From the NCBI GenBank assembly GCA_012270865.1, contig JAAXHL010000206.1:1-60089 (forward strand): a stretch of DNA of 60,089 nt. The letters run 5' to 3'. This stretch comes from Candidatus Poribacteria bacterium. GTDB lineage: Bacteria; Poribacteria; WGA-4E; WGA-3G. Position 1 is the first letter of the stretch. Each line of letters opens with the position of its first letter. The notes under the pieces were generated by a model. It was given only the letters and a program-made list of their open reading frames with translations, did not search any database and was not told where the DNA came from. This document shows positions 34,520 through 43,094 of the stretch, one piece after another. Made by a program: the position numbers and the translations under genes.

Positions 34520-37492
34520 ATGCGTTGCTTCAAATTAATCGGGCTGTTTTACCCAATATTCTTTGCTGCTTTTCTAATAGGCGATGTTTTTGCGCAGCAT
34601 TCAACGCCAGAAGCGATGGAGACGGATGCTGCCACGGAATCGCAATTTCTCAGCAATGTTCGACAACTCACTTATGACGGGAAGCGCGCTGGAGAGGGTT
34701 ATTTCTCTAAAGATGGCAACGCGCTTATCTTCCAAAGCGAACGCAAACCGGATAACCCGTTTTATCAGATTTATCTTTTGGACCTACTAACAGGTGATAC
34801 GCATCGCGTCTCAACGGGTATCGGAAAAACAACTTGTGCCTTTTTTCGTCCAGGGACAGATGAAGTGCTGTATGCTTCAACACACCACGATTCGTTCGCG
34901 AAGGCAAAACAGGAAGAAGAACTGAAATTCCGTGCCTCTGGACAAGAACGCCGTTACAGTTGGGATTACGATGAAGCGATGGACATCTTCTCGGCAAACC
35001 GAGACGGAAGTAACCTCACACAGTTGACAGACGCACCGGGGTATGATGCTGAAGCCTCGTATTCACCTGACGGCAAACATATCGTTTTCTGTTCGCTGCG
35101 GGATGCCTATCCGAAAAGTCAACACTCCGCTAAGGACCTAAAGCAATTAGAGATCGATCTGTCCTATTTCGGCGAAATCTATATCATGAATGCCGACGGA
35201 ACCGGTCAGACACGGTTGACAGATTCACCCGGGTATGATGGCGGTCCCTTCTTTACACCTGATGGACAACACATCGTCTGGCGACACTTTACACCCGACG
35301 GCAGTCAGAGCGACATCTATACCATGCGGATTGACGGTTCAAACGTCCTACGCCTGACCGATTTCAATAGCATGTCTTGGGCACCCTATTTCCATCCGAG
35401 TGGTGCTTATGTTATCTTCGCTTCTAACAAACTCGGTTTTTCCAATTTTGAGTTATACCTTGTTGATGCGAGAGGTAGGCACGAACCTGTGCGTGTTACC
35501 TCAACCGACGGGTTTGATGGACTCCCCGTCTTTTCTCCCGATGGCAATCGTTTGTGCTGGACCTCGAACCGGAACAGCCAAGACGTTTCGCAGCTCTACC
35601 TTGCCGATTGGGATCATCAAGCCGCGCTGGCGGCGGTTACGTCTGCCCCGGTCTATACTGACGCTCATGAGCTTCCGGAAACAGACGGTTTCATTCCCGC
35701 ACACGATACATCAAGCGCAACGAAGATCAGTATCCGGCAGCAGATAGAATTCCTTGCTTCTGACGAACTCGAAGGTCGGATGAGCGGCTCCGAAGGTGCG
35801 AAACGCGCAGCGGAACACATCTCTACACAATTCAAGCGACTCAATCTCAAACCTATCGGCGATGCAGCAAGTTACTTCCAAGAATTTGAATTCACCGCCG
35901 GAAGACGGATTATAGCAGGAGAAAACCGCTTCCGTATCACACGCCAGACACACGGCTCCGAAGAGGTGTTGGAATTCAGTGTCGAGCGTGATTTCCAACC
36001 GCTCTCTTTCTCTCAGAATGGTGTCGTTGAGGGTGAAGTGGTCTTTGTCGGATACGGATTAACTGTCCCCGGCGAATTAGGCGAAGGCTATGACGCTTAT
36101 GCCGGTTTAGATGTCCAAGATAAGATCGTCGTTGCACTCCGTTATGTTCCGGAAGGTGTTGAACCGGAACGTCGTCAACAATTGAACCGGTATGCGGGAC
36201 TCCGTTACAAAGCGATGCAGGCACGGGAGCAAGGTGCAAAGGCGTTTCTCGTCGTTGCCGGTCCGAACTCGCCAAACGCTGGTAAACTGATTCCGCTTGA
36301 TTTTGACAGCAGCCTCGCAGATTCGGGAATTGTCGCCGCATCTATCAGCGATACCGTCGCAAACGCACTCTTCGCGCCATCCGGTAAAAGTCTGAAGGAT
36401 ACCCAATCCGGGTTAGATGTAGAAAACCCGCATTTTCTCGGTCAGTTTCCGTTACCTGATGTCAAGATTGAGATCGTCGTTTCGGTCGAGAAAGTCAAGA
36501 AAGCCGACCATAACGTTGTCGCGCTTTTGCCGTCACCGACATTAACAGATGAAACCGAGTACGTTATTGTCGGTGCACATTACGATCACATCGGACGTGG
36601 TGAGATCGGTTCACTGGCGCGGAAAGGTGAGGAGGGGCAGATTCACAACGGTGCAGATGATAACGCGTCCGGTACTGCGGTTGTATTGGAGTTGGCAACC
36701 GCACTCAGTGAAGCGTTTCAGCAAGAACCCGAAAAGTTTCGGAGAGGCGTTATTTTCGCGCTCTGGTCTGGTGAGGAACTTGGACTCATCGGCTCTACGC
36801 ACTTTGTTAATCACCCTATCGTTCCTTTAGAAAAGGTGGCGGCTTACGTCAACTTTGATATGGTCGGACGGCTCCGTGAAAACAAACTTATCTTGCAGGG
36901 TGTCGGTTCGTCGTCCGTGTGGACGAAGTTGATTGAAAAACGGAATGTCCCTATAGGCTTTAATCTGACCTTACAAGATGATCCGTATCTGCCAACGGAT
37001 GTAACCGCCTTCTATCCGAAGGAGGTACCGGTGCTGAGTTTCTTCACCGGTGGACACGAGGACTATAACCGACCGACAGATGACCCAGATACGCTCAATT
37101 ATGACGGTATAGAACGGATCGCGCGCTTGGCACACGGTATTGTCTTAGACTTAATCGGTGCCGCTGAACGTCCGGCGTACGTTCGCGTTGAACGGAGTCA
37201 ATCAGAAGAAGGGAGTCGTGATACACTCCGCGCGTATCTCGGTACGATTCCCGATTATACAACGGAAGGCACGGGTGTCAAAATTTCCGGTGTCCGTGCT
37301 GGGGGTCCTGCTGATAAAGCCGGTTTAAAGGGTGGTGATGTCATCGTCGAATTCGGTGGACAGCAAATCGCAAATATCTATGATTATACTTATGCCCTGG
37401 ATGCCGTGAAGATTGGGGAACCGGTTGAAGTTGTTGTACTGCGAGAAGGAAAACGGATAAAGTTGACAGTCACACCTGAAGCGCGAAATTAA
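34520..37492 (+). CDS. Exported TolB-like propeller / M28 aminopeptidase / PDZ protein
   Basis: 990 residues from the ATG at 34520 (GGAGG 6 bases upstream; the frame opens earlier at 34412). A signal peptide ends near FAQ. Residues of about 40-370 are a TolB/WD40-type propeller with repeated ASYSPDGKHIVF-like blades. An M28 zinc peptidase with an inserted PA domain follows; its ligands are seen in GAHYDH, HNGADDNASG, SGEELG, NFDMVGR and GGHEDYN. The last 90 residues are a PDZ domain (GGPADKAGLKGGDVI). It probably degrades peptides in the periplasm or outside the cell. Specificity is unknown. Confidence 0.88.
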   Translation: MRCFKLIGLFYPIFFAAFLIGDVFAQHSTPEAMETDAATESQFLSNVRQLTYDGKRAGEGYFSKDGNALIFQSERKPDNPFYQIYLLDLLTGDTHRVSTGIGKTTCAFFRPGTDEVLYASTHHDSFAKAKQEEELKFRASGQERRYSWDYDEAMDIFSANRDGSNLTQLTDAPGYDAEASYSPDGKHIVFCSLRDAYPKSQHSAKDLKQLEIDLSYFGEIYIMNADGTGQTRLTDSPGYDGGPFFTPDGQHIVWRHFTPDGSQSDIYTMRIDGSNVLRLTDFNSMSWAPYFHPSGAYVIFASNKLGFSNFELYLVDARGRHEPVRVTSTDGFDGLPVFSPDGNRLCWTSNRNSQDVSQLYLADWDHQAALAAVTSAPVYTDAHELPETDGFIPAHDTSSATKISIRQQIEFLASDELEGRMSGSEGAKRAAEHISTQFKRLNLKPIGDAASYFQEFEFTAGRRIIAGENRFRITRQTHGSEEVLEFSVERDFQPLSFSQNGVVEGEVVFVGYGLTVPGELGEGYDAYAGLDVQDKIVVALRYVPEGVEPERRQQLNRYAGLRYKAMQAREQGAKAFLVVAGPNSPNAGKLIPLDFDSSLADSGIVAASISDTVANALFAPSGKSLKDTQSGLDVENPHFLGQFPLPDVKIEIVVSVEKVKKADHNVVALLPSPTLTDETEYVIVGAHYDHIGRGEIGSLARKGEEGQIHNGADDNASGTAVVLELATALSEAFQQEPEKFRRGVIFALWSGEELGLIGSTHFVNHPIVPLEKVAAYVNFDMVGRLRENKLILQGVGSSSVWTKLIEKRNVPIGFNLTLQDDPYLPTDVTAFYPKEVPVLSFFTGGHEDYNRPTDDPDTLNYDGIERIARLAHGIVLDLIGAAERPAYVRVERSQSEEGSRDTLRAYLGTIPDYTTEGTGVKISGVRAGGPADKAGLKGGDVIVEFGGQQIANIYDYTYALDAVKIGEPVEVVVLREGKRIKLTVTPEARN

Positions 37493-37588
37493 TTTCCGCT
37501 GAAATCTATGAATCACTACTTCTGTTTGGGTGATAATTGAGGCGGCACCTGAGTAGGTGTAAACTATCAAGAATAGACTTCTCCAAGA

Positions 37589-37618
37589 CACGAGTTCTCA
37601 CCAAGGTGAGAACTCGTG
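37589..37618. terminator. Perfect 14-bp hairpin between convergent genes
   Basis: CACGAGTTCTCACC (37589-37602) and GGTGAGAACTCGTG (37605-37618) with an AA loop. A two-base loop is too tight, so the outer 13 pairs probably form. There is no U-run on either side, so it could be an intergenic repeat rather than a classical terminator. Confidence 0.5.
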
Positions 37619-37639
37619 CGCTTTAACGGGTTTTCAGAC

Positions 37640-37659
37640 GCTGTTAGCGCGTGCGCTAC
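37640..37659. repeat. Half copy of the TGTAGC stem-loop family
   Basis: GCTGTTAGCGCGTGCGCTAC is close to the reverse complement of the core at 1156-1175 (GCGCAAGCTAACAGC). A TTTTTT run follows at 37660, so it may also assist termination. Confidence 0.35.
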
Positions 37660-37683
37660 TTTTTTGGGCGTCAACAATTTGTG

Positions 37684-38805
37684 CTACTCAGAGGCGAAAT
37701 GTGCGACGACACCGGCGTGGTCAGAGGGCCACAACCCAGAAGGTAACCGATCTGCTGGCTTATCGCCAATAGTATAGGTCATAACAGCAGTAGGGAGTTC
37801 CAAATTGCGGACAAAAATCTGGTCAATCCGTTCATAATGCTCACTGACTTCATTTTGAAGTTGACTCGCTTGACAGCAGGTGTAGCCGGTTCCCTCGGAG
37901 TCCATCTGCCATGTGTCAACATACCCTGCTGCGAGTAACATCTGGTAAGTCGTGCTATCGGGAGCCGGTGTGTTGAAATCACCTAACAGGATGATGGGCA
38001 AGGTTTCACTCTCAAGGCTATCTATCAGCTGTTGTGCTTGTGCAATCCGAATATCCTGCCCGAAAAACTCTAAGTGTGTATTGACGACGCGGTAGGTAAC
38101 TCCAGAAATAGTGGCATCTATTGCGACATAGCCTCGTAGTATTTCAAGGAAGAGTGCTTCGACCGCAAACGCCTCGTCATAATTCGCGCTCATGGGACGC
38201 GAGACTGTGACATCGCTTCGGGCAAGGATCACATCAAAATCAGTCAAGCGAATATCGTCATATTGGGTAAAGGATCCCTCTGCACTCATCGGCATTTCGA
38301 CATCAGCATTTTGGACTTTCGCAGCGACTTGATAGTTTAAGCCTTCGGCTTGAAGTGCGTCCATCAAAATTTCGAGAAAATCGAGGACGACCTCTTCAGC
38401 AGGTTCGCCGCCTGTGAGTCGGTCTCCTGGGCTTTGTCGCCGTAGTAGCGAAATTTCCTGTAGCCCGATGATGTGGGGACGATGCGTTTTGATCAAGGCG
38501 GCAATCTGTGCGGCACGTCCCGGAAAATCTGAGGCTATCACCTTGGTGTAGGCACCAGCAACCGCTGCTGGGACCTCAAGGAGATTCGTTATTCCTACAA
38601 CTGACTCTATACCGGTACCCACGTAGACGTTATAAGTCATCACTGTGAGGGGCTCTATTTCTGATGGACCTTCATCTGGTAGCATCGGGGTTGATATTCT
38701 TTCGCAACCCGAAAAACTTAATAGGATGCCAAATAATAGGAGAACAATTTTGATGGAACTCTCAAACTTTGAATACCGACTGTAAACATTCAAATTTTTT
38801 AACAT
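37684..38805 (-). CDS. Endonuclease/exonuclease/phosphatase-family lipoprotein
   Basis: 373 residues. The N-terminus has a hydrophobic segment ending LLSFSGC, a good lipobox with lipidated Cys33. The EEP fold motifs are MTYNVYVG, GLQEIS, NTHLEFF, GDFNTP and a terminal SDHAGVV. Members include DNase I, sphingomyelinases and inositol phosphatases; they hydrolyse phosphodiesters using a divalent metal. The exported lipoprotein setting favours an extracellular phospholipid or nucleic-acid substrate, which is inference. GAGGG precedes the ATG. Confidence 0.85.
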   Translation of the reverse strand: MLKNLNVYSRYSKFESSIKIVLLLFGILLSFSGCERISTPMLPDEGPSEIEPLTVMTYNVYVGTGIESVVGITNLLEVPAAVAGAYTKVIASDFPGRAAQIAALIKTHRPHIIGLQEISLLRRQSPGDRLTGGEPAEEVVLDFLEILMDALQAEGLNYQVAAKVQNADVEMPMSAEGSFTQYDDIRLTDFDVILARSDVTVSRPMSANYDEAFAVEALFLEILRGYVAIDATISGVTYRVVNTHLEFFGQDIRIAQAQQLIDSLESETLPIILLGDFNTPAPDSTTYQMLLAAGYVDTWQMDSEGTGYTCCQASQLQNEVSEHYERIDQIFVRNLELPTAVMTYTIGDKPADRLPSGLWPSDHAGVVAHFASE

Positions 38806-38984
38806 TTTTCCCTCTAACGCCTCAAATTGTAAATTTGGGCTATTTTTTATCGTTCAAATCTTTTGGTCGCAAGTCGTGCGAATTTTCTTGCACACGTTTT
38901 AGGACAAAAACTGGATAAGAAAGAGAATACCATAAACCTGTTTGGATGTCAAAGCAAATCGTCTGAACCCATATCTCCTTTTCC

Positions 38985-39013
38985 TTGACATTTGCCTGCC
39001 TTTCCCCTATACT
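38985..39013 (+). promoter_or_regulatory. Strong sigma-70-type promoter
   Basis: Perfect TTGACA (38985-38990), a 17-base spacer and TATACT (39008-39013), 37 bases before the TTG start of the lipoprotein gene at 39050. Confidence 0.65.
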
Positions 39014-39049
39014 TAACGCAGTTTATAGAAGACGCAAGGAGGAATCATC

Positions 39050-39490
39050 TTGAAATTTCGCTACAGAGTCAATAGATATTACTGGAAATTAGTGATCTCT
39101 GCTATTTATATGGCGACTGTTCTCTTTATCGGATGCAGTCAAAAAACAGGTATGCCAGAAAACCTTCAAACGGCATTGCTCACTGGGACAATCGTTGAGA
39201 TTGACGACCACGGCAATGCTGTGACGGATTTGGAAATCGCACCCTTCACCGAACGCGGGTGGAAACTTGGGGATACGCTTGAAGCAACGTTTGAAACAGG
39301 ACAGAAAATTCAGATAAAATTCGTTGAGAACTATGGGAATGTGCCTGTCGGAGACTATCTGGGACGGTTTTCGACCTCTACGGAACGGTTTAAAATCGCG
39401 ATTAATATGGGAAATATCGCTAAGACCTTAGCGTTGACGAGTCCAAGCAAGGTAATCCTCCAGAAAGTTGAACCCACACCCGTAGATTGA
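39050..39490 (+). CDS. Lipoprotein with a SAM-hydroxide-adenosyltransferase C-terminal-like domain
   Basis: 146 residues. A TTG start is strongly indicated: AAGGAGG lies 8 bases upstream and a promoter 37 bases upstream. A hydrophobic segment ends VLFIGC, a lipobox. The mature part reads GTIVEIDDHGNAVTDLEIAP, then NVPVGDYLGRFSTS and FKIAINMGNIAKTLAL, the pattern of the C-terminal barrel of the DUF62/SAM hydroxide adenosyltransferase family, without the N-terminal catalytic domain. It therefore cannot carry the whole active site. The domain call is from memory and moderately sure. Confidence 0.65.
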   Translation: MKFRYRVNRYYWKLVISAIYMATVLFIGCSQKTGMPENLQTALLTGTIVEIDDHGNAVTDLEIAPFTERGWKLGDTLEATFETGQKIQIKFVENYGNVPVGDYLGRFSTSTERFKIAINMGNIAKTLALTSPSKVILQKVEPTPVD

Positions 39491-39584
39491 GCAAGTTTCC
39501 TATGACGGATAGACACACTTTACTCGGCAAATGTAAACTGACTCCCAGACAGTCAGACCCACTATGTGAGGATGAATATAGAAG

Positions 39585-41186
39585 ATGCTCCTGACCGTTA
39601 AACAGGCAAGCGAATGGGCTTCAAAACATCTCAATAAAAACGTTACACCTGCAAATATCACCTATTTGATCCAATATGGTCGGATTGAATCTGTCGTTGA
39701 TAATGGGTTAACAATGGTGCCTATCAAAGGTCTTGAGGCTTACTACAGCCTGGATCGTCGGGAGAGACGGTGGAAAGATGAACTCGGCAATGACTTGAAC
39801 TGGACGTTGTCGTTTGAAAAATTCAAAGAGGCAGAAACAACAAAGCACGTCCACAGATTGCATCCTTACAAAGGCAAATTCATCCCGCAATTGGTGGAGT
39901 ATTTTTTAGATTCGCATACCGATAACTTCAAAACGGATGTCTATTTTAAATCGGGGGATATTGTGCTTGACCCGTTTTGTGGGAGCGGTACGACCTTAGT
40001 CCAAGCGAGTGAACTCGGTATGCACGCGGTCGGTATTGATGTTTCAGCGTTTAACGCTTTTATCAGTAATGCTAAGGTGGCGACATACAATTTGATGCAC
40101 TTGTATGCGGAAAGCCGGAAGATCACGGAGGCTCTCAAGAATTTTGTCGCGACATCTGGAATACTCGAATTTGACGCTAAACTCGCCGAGAAACTGACCG
40201 AATTCAACAATCAATATTTTCCCATCTCTTTCAAGCGTCAAGTCAGGTTGGGTGAAGTTGACCAGAAACGATATGGTGCGGAGAAGGAGTCCGCTTTTTT
40301 AGAAACGTATCGCGAACTTGTGTCAGAGCACCAAATTGATCTACAAATGCCTCTGGATTCTGCGCGTTTTATGAAGAAATGGTATCTTCCAGGAGTCAGG
40401 GCTGAGATAGATTTCGTCCACAATTTGATCCAAGAAGTTGAGAACCCTTCGACACGAAATGCTCTGATGTTGATTTTGAGTCGGACGATCCGTTCCTGTA
40501 GAGCCACAACACACGCAGATTTAGGCACATTACGAAAACCGGTAACGACGACCTATTATTGCCGAAAGCACGGGAAAGTTTGCAAACCGCTCTTTTCTAT
40601 CCTCGGTTGGTGGGACCGATACTGTAAGGATAGTGTGCAACGATGGGGTGAATTCAGGAAGTTAAAAACAGACACTTTTCAACACTGTTTAACGGGTGAT
40701 TCGCGAACGATTGACATCTTCGCTATGCTAAAAGGCATAAATCCGCAATTTACAGCGTTGGTTCAAAAGCAACGGATTAAGGGTATCTTCACAAGTCCAC
40801 CATACCTTGGACTTATCAACTATCACGAGCAACACGCTTATGCCTATGATCTCTTCGGGTTCAAAAGATTAGATGAATTGGAGATTGGTCCGCTCTTTAG
40901 AGGAAAAGGACGCGAGGCGCGGGAGTCATACATTCAGGGTGTCGCGGGAGTTTTCAAAAACTGTAAACGATTTTTGGCTGACGATTATGATGTCTTCGTT
41001 GTCGCAAACGATAAGTTTAATATGTATCCGACTATCGCCGAAATGGCGGGGATGTGTATTGTCAATCAACACAAGCGTCCTGTGTTGAATCGAACCGAAA
41101 AGAATCGAGAAACTGCTTATCCTGAAACGATATTCCATCTCAAAAAGACACAGAAGAATCAGATAACTTCATCATATCGCTTATGA
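39585..41186 (+). CDS. Orphan DNA methyltransferase (TSPPY type) 2, with N-terminal HTH-like domain
   Basis: 533 residues. Residues 1-55 (LTVKQASEWASKHLNKNV, then ANITYLIQYGRI) look like an excisionase-type helix-turn-helix. SAM motif I is DPFCGSGTT (129-137) and motif IV TSPPY (403-407). HPYKGKFIPQLV (93-104) precedes motif I, as in the methyltransferase at 14576-15841. Between the motifs lies a region with HGKVCK-type Cys residues, possibly target recognition. No endonuclease is adjacent. It overlaps the kinase gene by ATGA. Confidence 0.85.
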   Translation: MLLTVKQASEWASKHLNKNVTPANITYLIQYGRIESVVDNGLTMVPIKGLEAYYSLDRRERRWKDELGNDLNWTLSFEKFKEAETTKHVHRLHPYKGKFIPQLVEYFLDSHTDNFKTDVYFKSGDIVLDPFCGSGTTLVQASELGMHAVGIDVSAFNAFISNAKVATYNLMHLYAESRKITEALKNFVATSGILEFDAKLAEKLTEFNNQYFPISFKRQVRLGEVDQKRYGAEKESAFLETYRELVSEHQIDLQMPLDSARFMKKWYLPGVRAEIDFVHNLIQEVENPSTRNALMLILSRTIRSCRATTHADLGTLRKPVTTTYYCRKHGKVCKPLFSILGWWDRYCKDSVQRWGEFRKLKTDTFQHCLTGDSRTIDIFAMLKGINPQFTALVQKQRIKGIFTSPPYLGLINYHEQHAYAYDLFGFKRLDELEIGPLFRGKGREARESYIQGVAGVFKNCKRFLADDYDVFVVANDKFNMYPTIAEMAGMCIVNQHKRPVLNRTEKNRETAYPETIFHLKKTQKNQITSSYRL

Positions 41187-42223
41187 AAGTTGACAACACT
41201 TTTGATAAAACGGAATTATTACAACGCCTCAGTACTGCCCACGGTTTGCCTTTACAGTCCATAACCTTTTTTCCCGAAGGTGAAGACAGTTACGGTTACA
41301 TCGCTGTGTCCGAAACAGGCGAGAGGTATTTTGCTAAAGCGTCAACTTCTGTGCCGAACAGTCGTTTGCTGGTGGCTTCGCTTTTGCGAAACCGGTGTAA
41401 CATATCCGGTGTTGTCGCACCTTTGGAAACAGAGGAAGGGGAACTGAGCGTTCCGTGGCAGGATTTTCGTGTCGCTCTGTTTCCGTTCATTGAAGGTAAA
41501 AGTCGTTGGGATTTATGGAAAGTCGGGAAAGATTTCACCGATACAGAACTATCGCGAACGGGAGCATTACTCGCGGCGATCCACGAAAGCACAGACGCAA
41601 TCGCTTATGATAACCTCACCGTCGCGAAGTATGACTTACCTGAACGGCATGAATTGGACACAGTACTTGCGGCACCGGAACAGATACCGCCTCGCAACCG
41701 ATACCAGAAGCAGCTACTTCAAGCGATTGCGCAACACAGATCAGAGGTTCAACAGACAGTAGAGCGATACGGTAGTCTCGGACGTTTGGCGGCAGCATCA
41801 CAAACGCCTTTCGTGGTTACACACGGCGATCCAACACCCGGGAATCTTATTTTCGGTACTGAAAACCGGCTTCACATTATTGATTGGGATGGTGTCTGCT
41901 TAGGTCCCCCTGAAAAAGACTTGGTCTCTTTCACAGGTGAACGGTTTGAGGTGGTTTTAGAAAGTTATCTCGCCGGAAGGCGAAATCCAGTTAGACTCCA
42001 CGCCGATATTTTCGGTTTCTATATCTATGAATGGACAATCAATGAGATCCGAGATTACGGCACTAAAATCCTTTTTAAGAATAAGGACGCACAGCAGAAT
42101 GAATACGATTGGGAAAGTTTGCAAGACTATCTTCCACCGAATCGTGAATTGATGGAAGACGGGATTGCGGCTCTCCGAAATACACTCGGTAGGTATAATC
42201 TTTTACCCAACAATGGAGGTTAG
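41183..42223 (+). CDS. Aminoglycoside-phosphotransferase-like (APH) kinase
   Basis: 346 residues. The Brenner motif HGDPTPGNLIF with catalytic Asp and the following metal-binding IIDWDGVCLGPPEKDL are clear. The N-lobe has EDSYGYIAVSETGERYFAKA with the ATP-binding Lys. Relatives phosphorylate antibiotics, choline, homoserine or methylthioribose; the substrate cannot be read. The ATG overlaps the stop of the methyltransferase gene, so translation is coupled, and creatininase follows 3 bases after its stop. Confidence 0.85.
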   Translation: MKVDNTFDKTELLQRLSTAHGLPLQSITFFPEGEDSYGYIAVSETGERYFAKASTSVPNSRLLVASLLRNRCNISGVVAPLETEEGELSVPWQDFRVALFPFIEGKSRWDLWKVGKDFTDTELSRTGALLAAIHESTDAIAYDNLTVAKYDLPERHELDTVLAAPEQIPPRNRYQKQLLQAIAQHRSEVQQTVERYGSLGRLAAASQTPFVVTHGDPTPGNLIFGTENRLHIIDWDGVCLGPPEKDLVSFTGERFEVVLESYLAGRRNPVRLHADIFGFYIYEWTINEIRDYGTKILFKNKDAQQNEYDWESLQDYLPPNRELMEDGIAALRNTLGRYNLLPNNGG

Positions 42224-42226
42224 ATA

Positions 42227-42955
42227 ATGTCTCAAATCAAATCTGTATTACTCTGGGAAAACCAACGGCGTTATGTCCGTGAGGCGATTGATGCCGGTAC
42301 GCTTAAAGGCGCAATTATCCCAACGGGTAGCACTGAGCAACACAACGAGCATTTGGCGATGTACCACGATACGCAGAGCGCGGTGTATGTCTCCAAATTA
42401 GCAGCTGAGAAATTGTTCCCACAGGTGATTGTCACAACGCCTTTAGCCATCGGTGTCTCGGAACATTGGATGGACCATAAAGGGACGCTCACACTCCGTG
42501 CCGAAGTCTTTGGCGAGGTGTTATATGATGTCGCTGATAGCATGCGCCGACACGGGATCAGCAACATCTTGATTGTCAACGGTCATGCGGGGAACGCCGG
42601 ACCGGTGAACCAACGCCTGGACGGCTATCGGGAGAAACTCGGTATCAATATCGCGTTTCACTCGTATTGGGAGGCGTATAGCAGTGAGTTAGTGCAGGAG
42701 CAGATGGAATCGGGTGTCTGTCCGGGACACGCCGCGGAGTTTGAAACGGCGTTCGCGCTCGCTGCCTTTGCGGAGAACGTGGATTGGAACGGCGTGGATT
42801 ACGACAGTGCGAAACTCACGATCTCCAATGAAGGTCAGGCGAAATCGGATCGCGAATACCATCATCAGGCAAAACTCGCTACAGCCGAGAGCGGGCAAGC
42901 GATGATTGATGTCGCTGTAGATTGGGTCGCCGAGAAAATGCAGGGAATGCTTTAA
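42227..42955 (+). CDS. Creatininase-family amidohydrolase
   Basis: 242 residues. Metal-binding positions fit the family: Glu and His in PTGSTEQHNEHLA, Asp in YHDTQSA, His in NGHAGN and Glu in GHAAEFETAFAL. Relatives include creatinine amidohydrolase and MftE-type peptidases. The substrate here is unknown. GGAGG lies before the ATG. It is the third gene of an operon with the methyltransferase and APH kinase, an odd combination. The TAA stop is followed directly by a palindromic heptamer element. Confidence 0.87.
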   Translation: MSQIKSVLLWENQRRYVREAIDAGTLKGAIIPTGSTEQHNEHLAMYHDTQSAVYVSKLAAEKLFPQVIVTTPLAIGVSEHWMDHKGTLTLRAEVFGEVLYDVADSMRRHGISNILIVNGHAGNAGPVNQRLDGYREKLGINIAFHSYWEAYSSELVQEQMESGVCPGHAAEFETAFALAAFAENVDWNGVDYDSAKLTISNEGQAKSDREYHHQAKLATAESGQAMIDVAVDWVAEKMQGML

Positions 42956-42956
42956 T

Positions 42957-43093
42957 AGTTATCGGTTATCAGTCGTCAGTTGTCAGTTAAGAAGGTCTTG
43001 GGGTGTCAAGGTTTCTGGTGAAGCCTATAAGTTGACACGATACCAAAGTAAACCTCTTTAACTGATAACCGATAACTGAAAACTGAAAACTAT
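42957..43093. repeat. Palindromic heptamer element between creatininase and aldolase genes
   Basis: The left arm is TTATCGGTTATCAGT with CGTCAGTTGTCAGTTAA. The right arm is TTAACTGATAACCGATAACT followed by two GAAAACT heptamers. The arms are near-complementary around about 70 bases. It fills the gap between two convergent genes. Confidence 0.7.
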
Positions 43094-43094
43094 T

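Noticed and set aside
37589..37618. Insertion-sequence end
   Set aside because: The perfect palindrome has no partner copy and no transposase nearby; a terminator or a small repeat is simpler.
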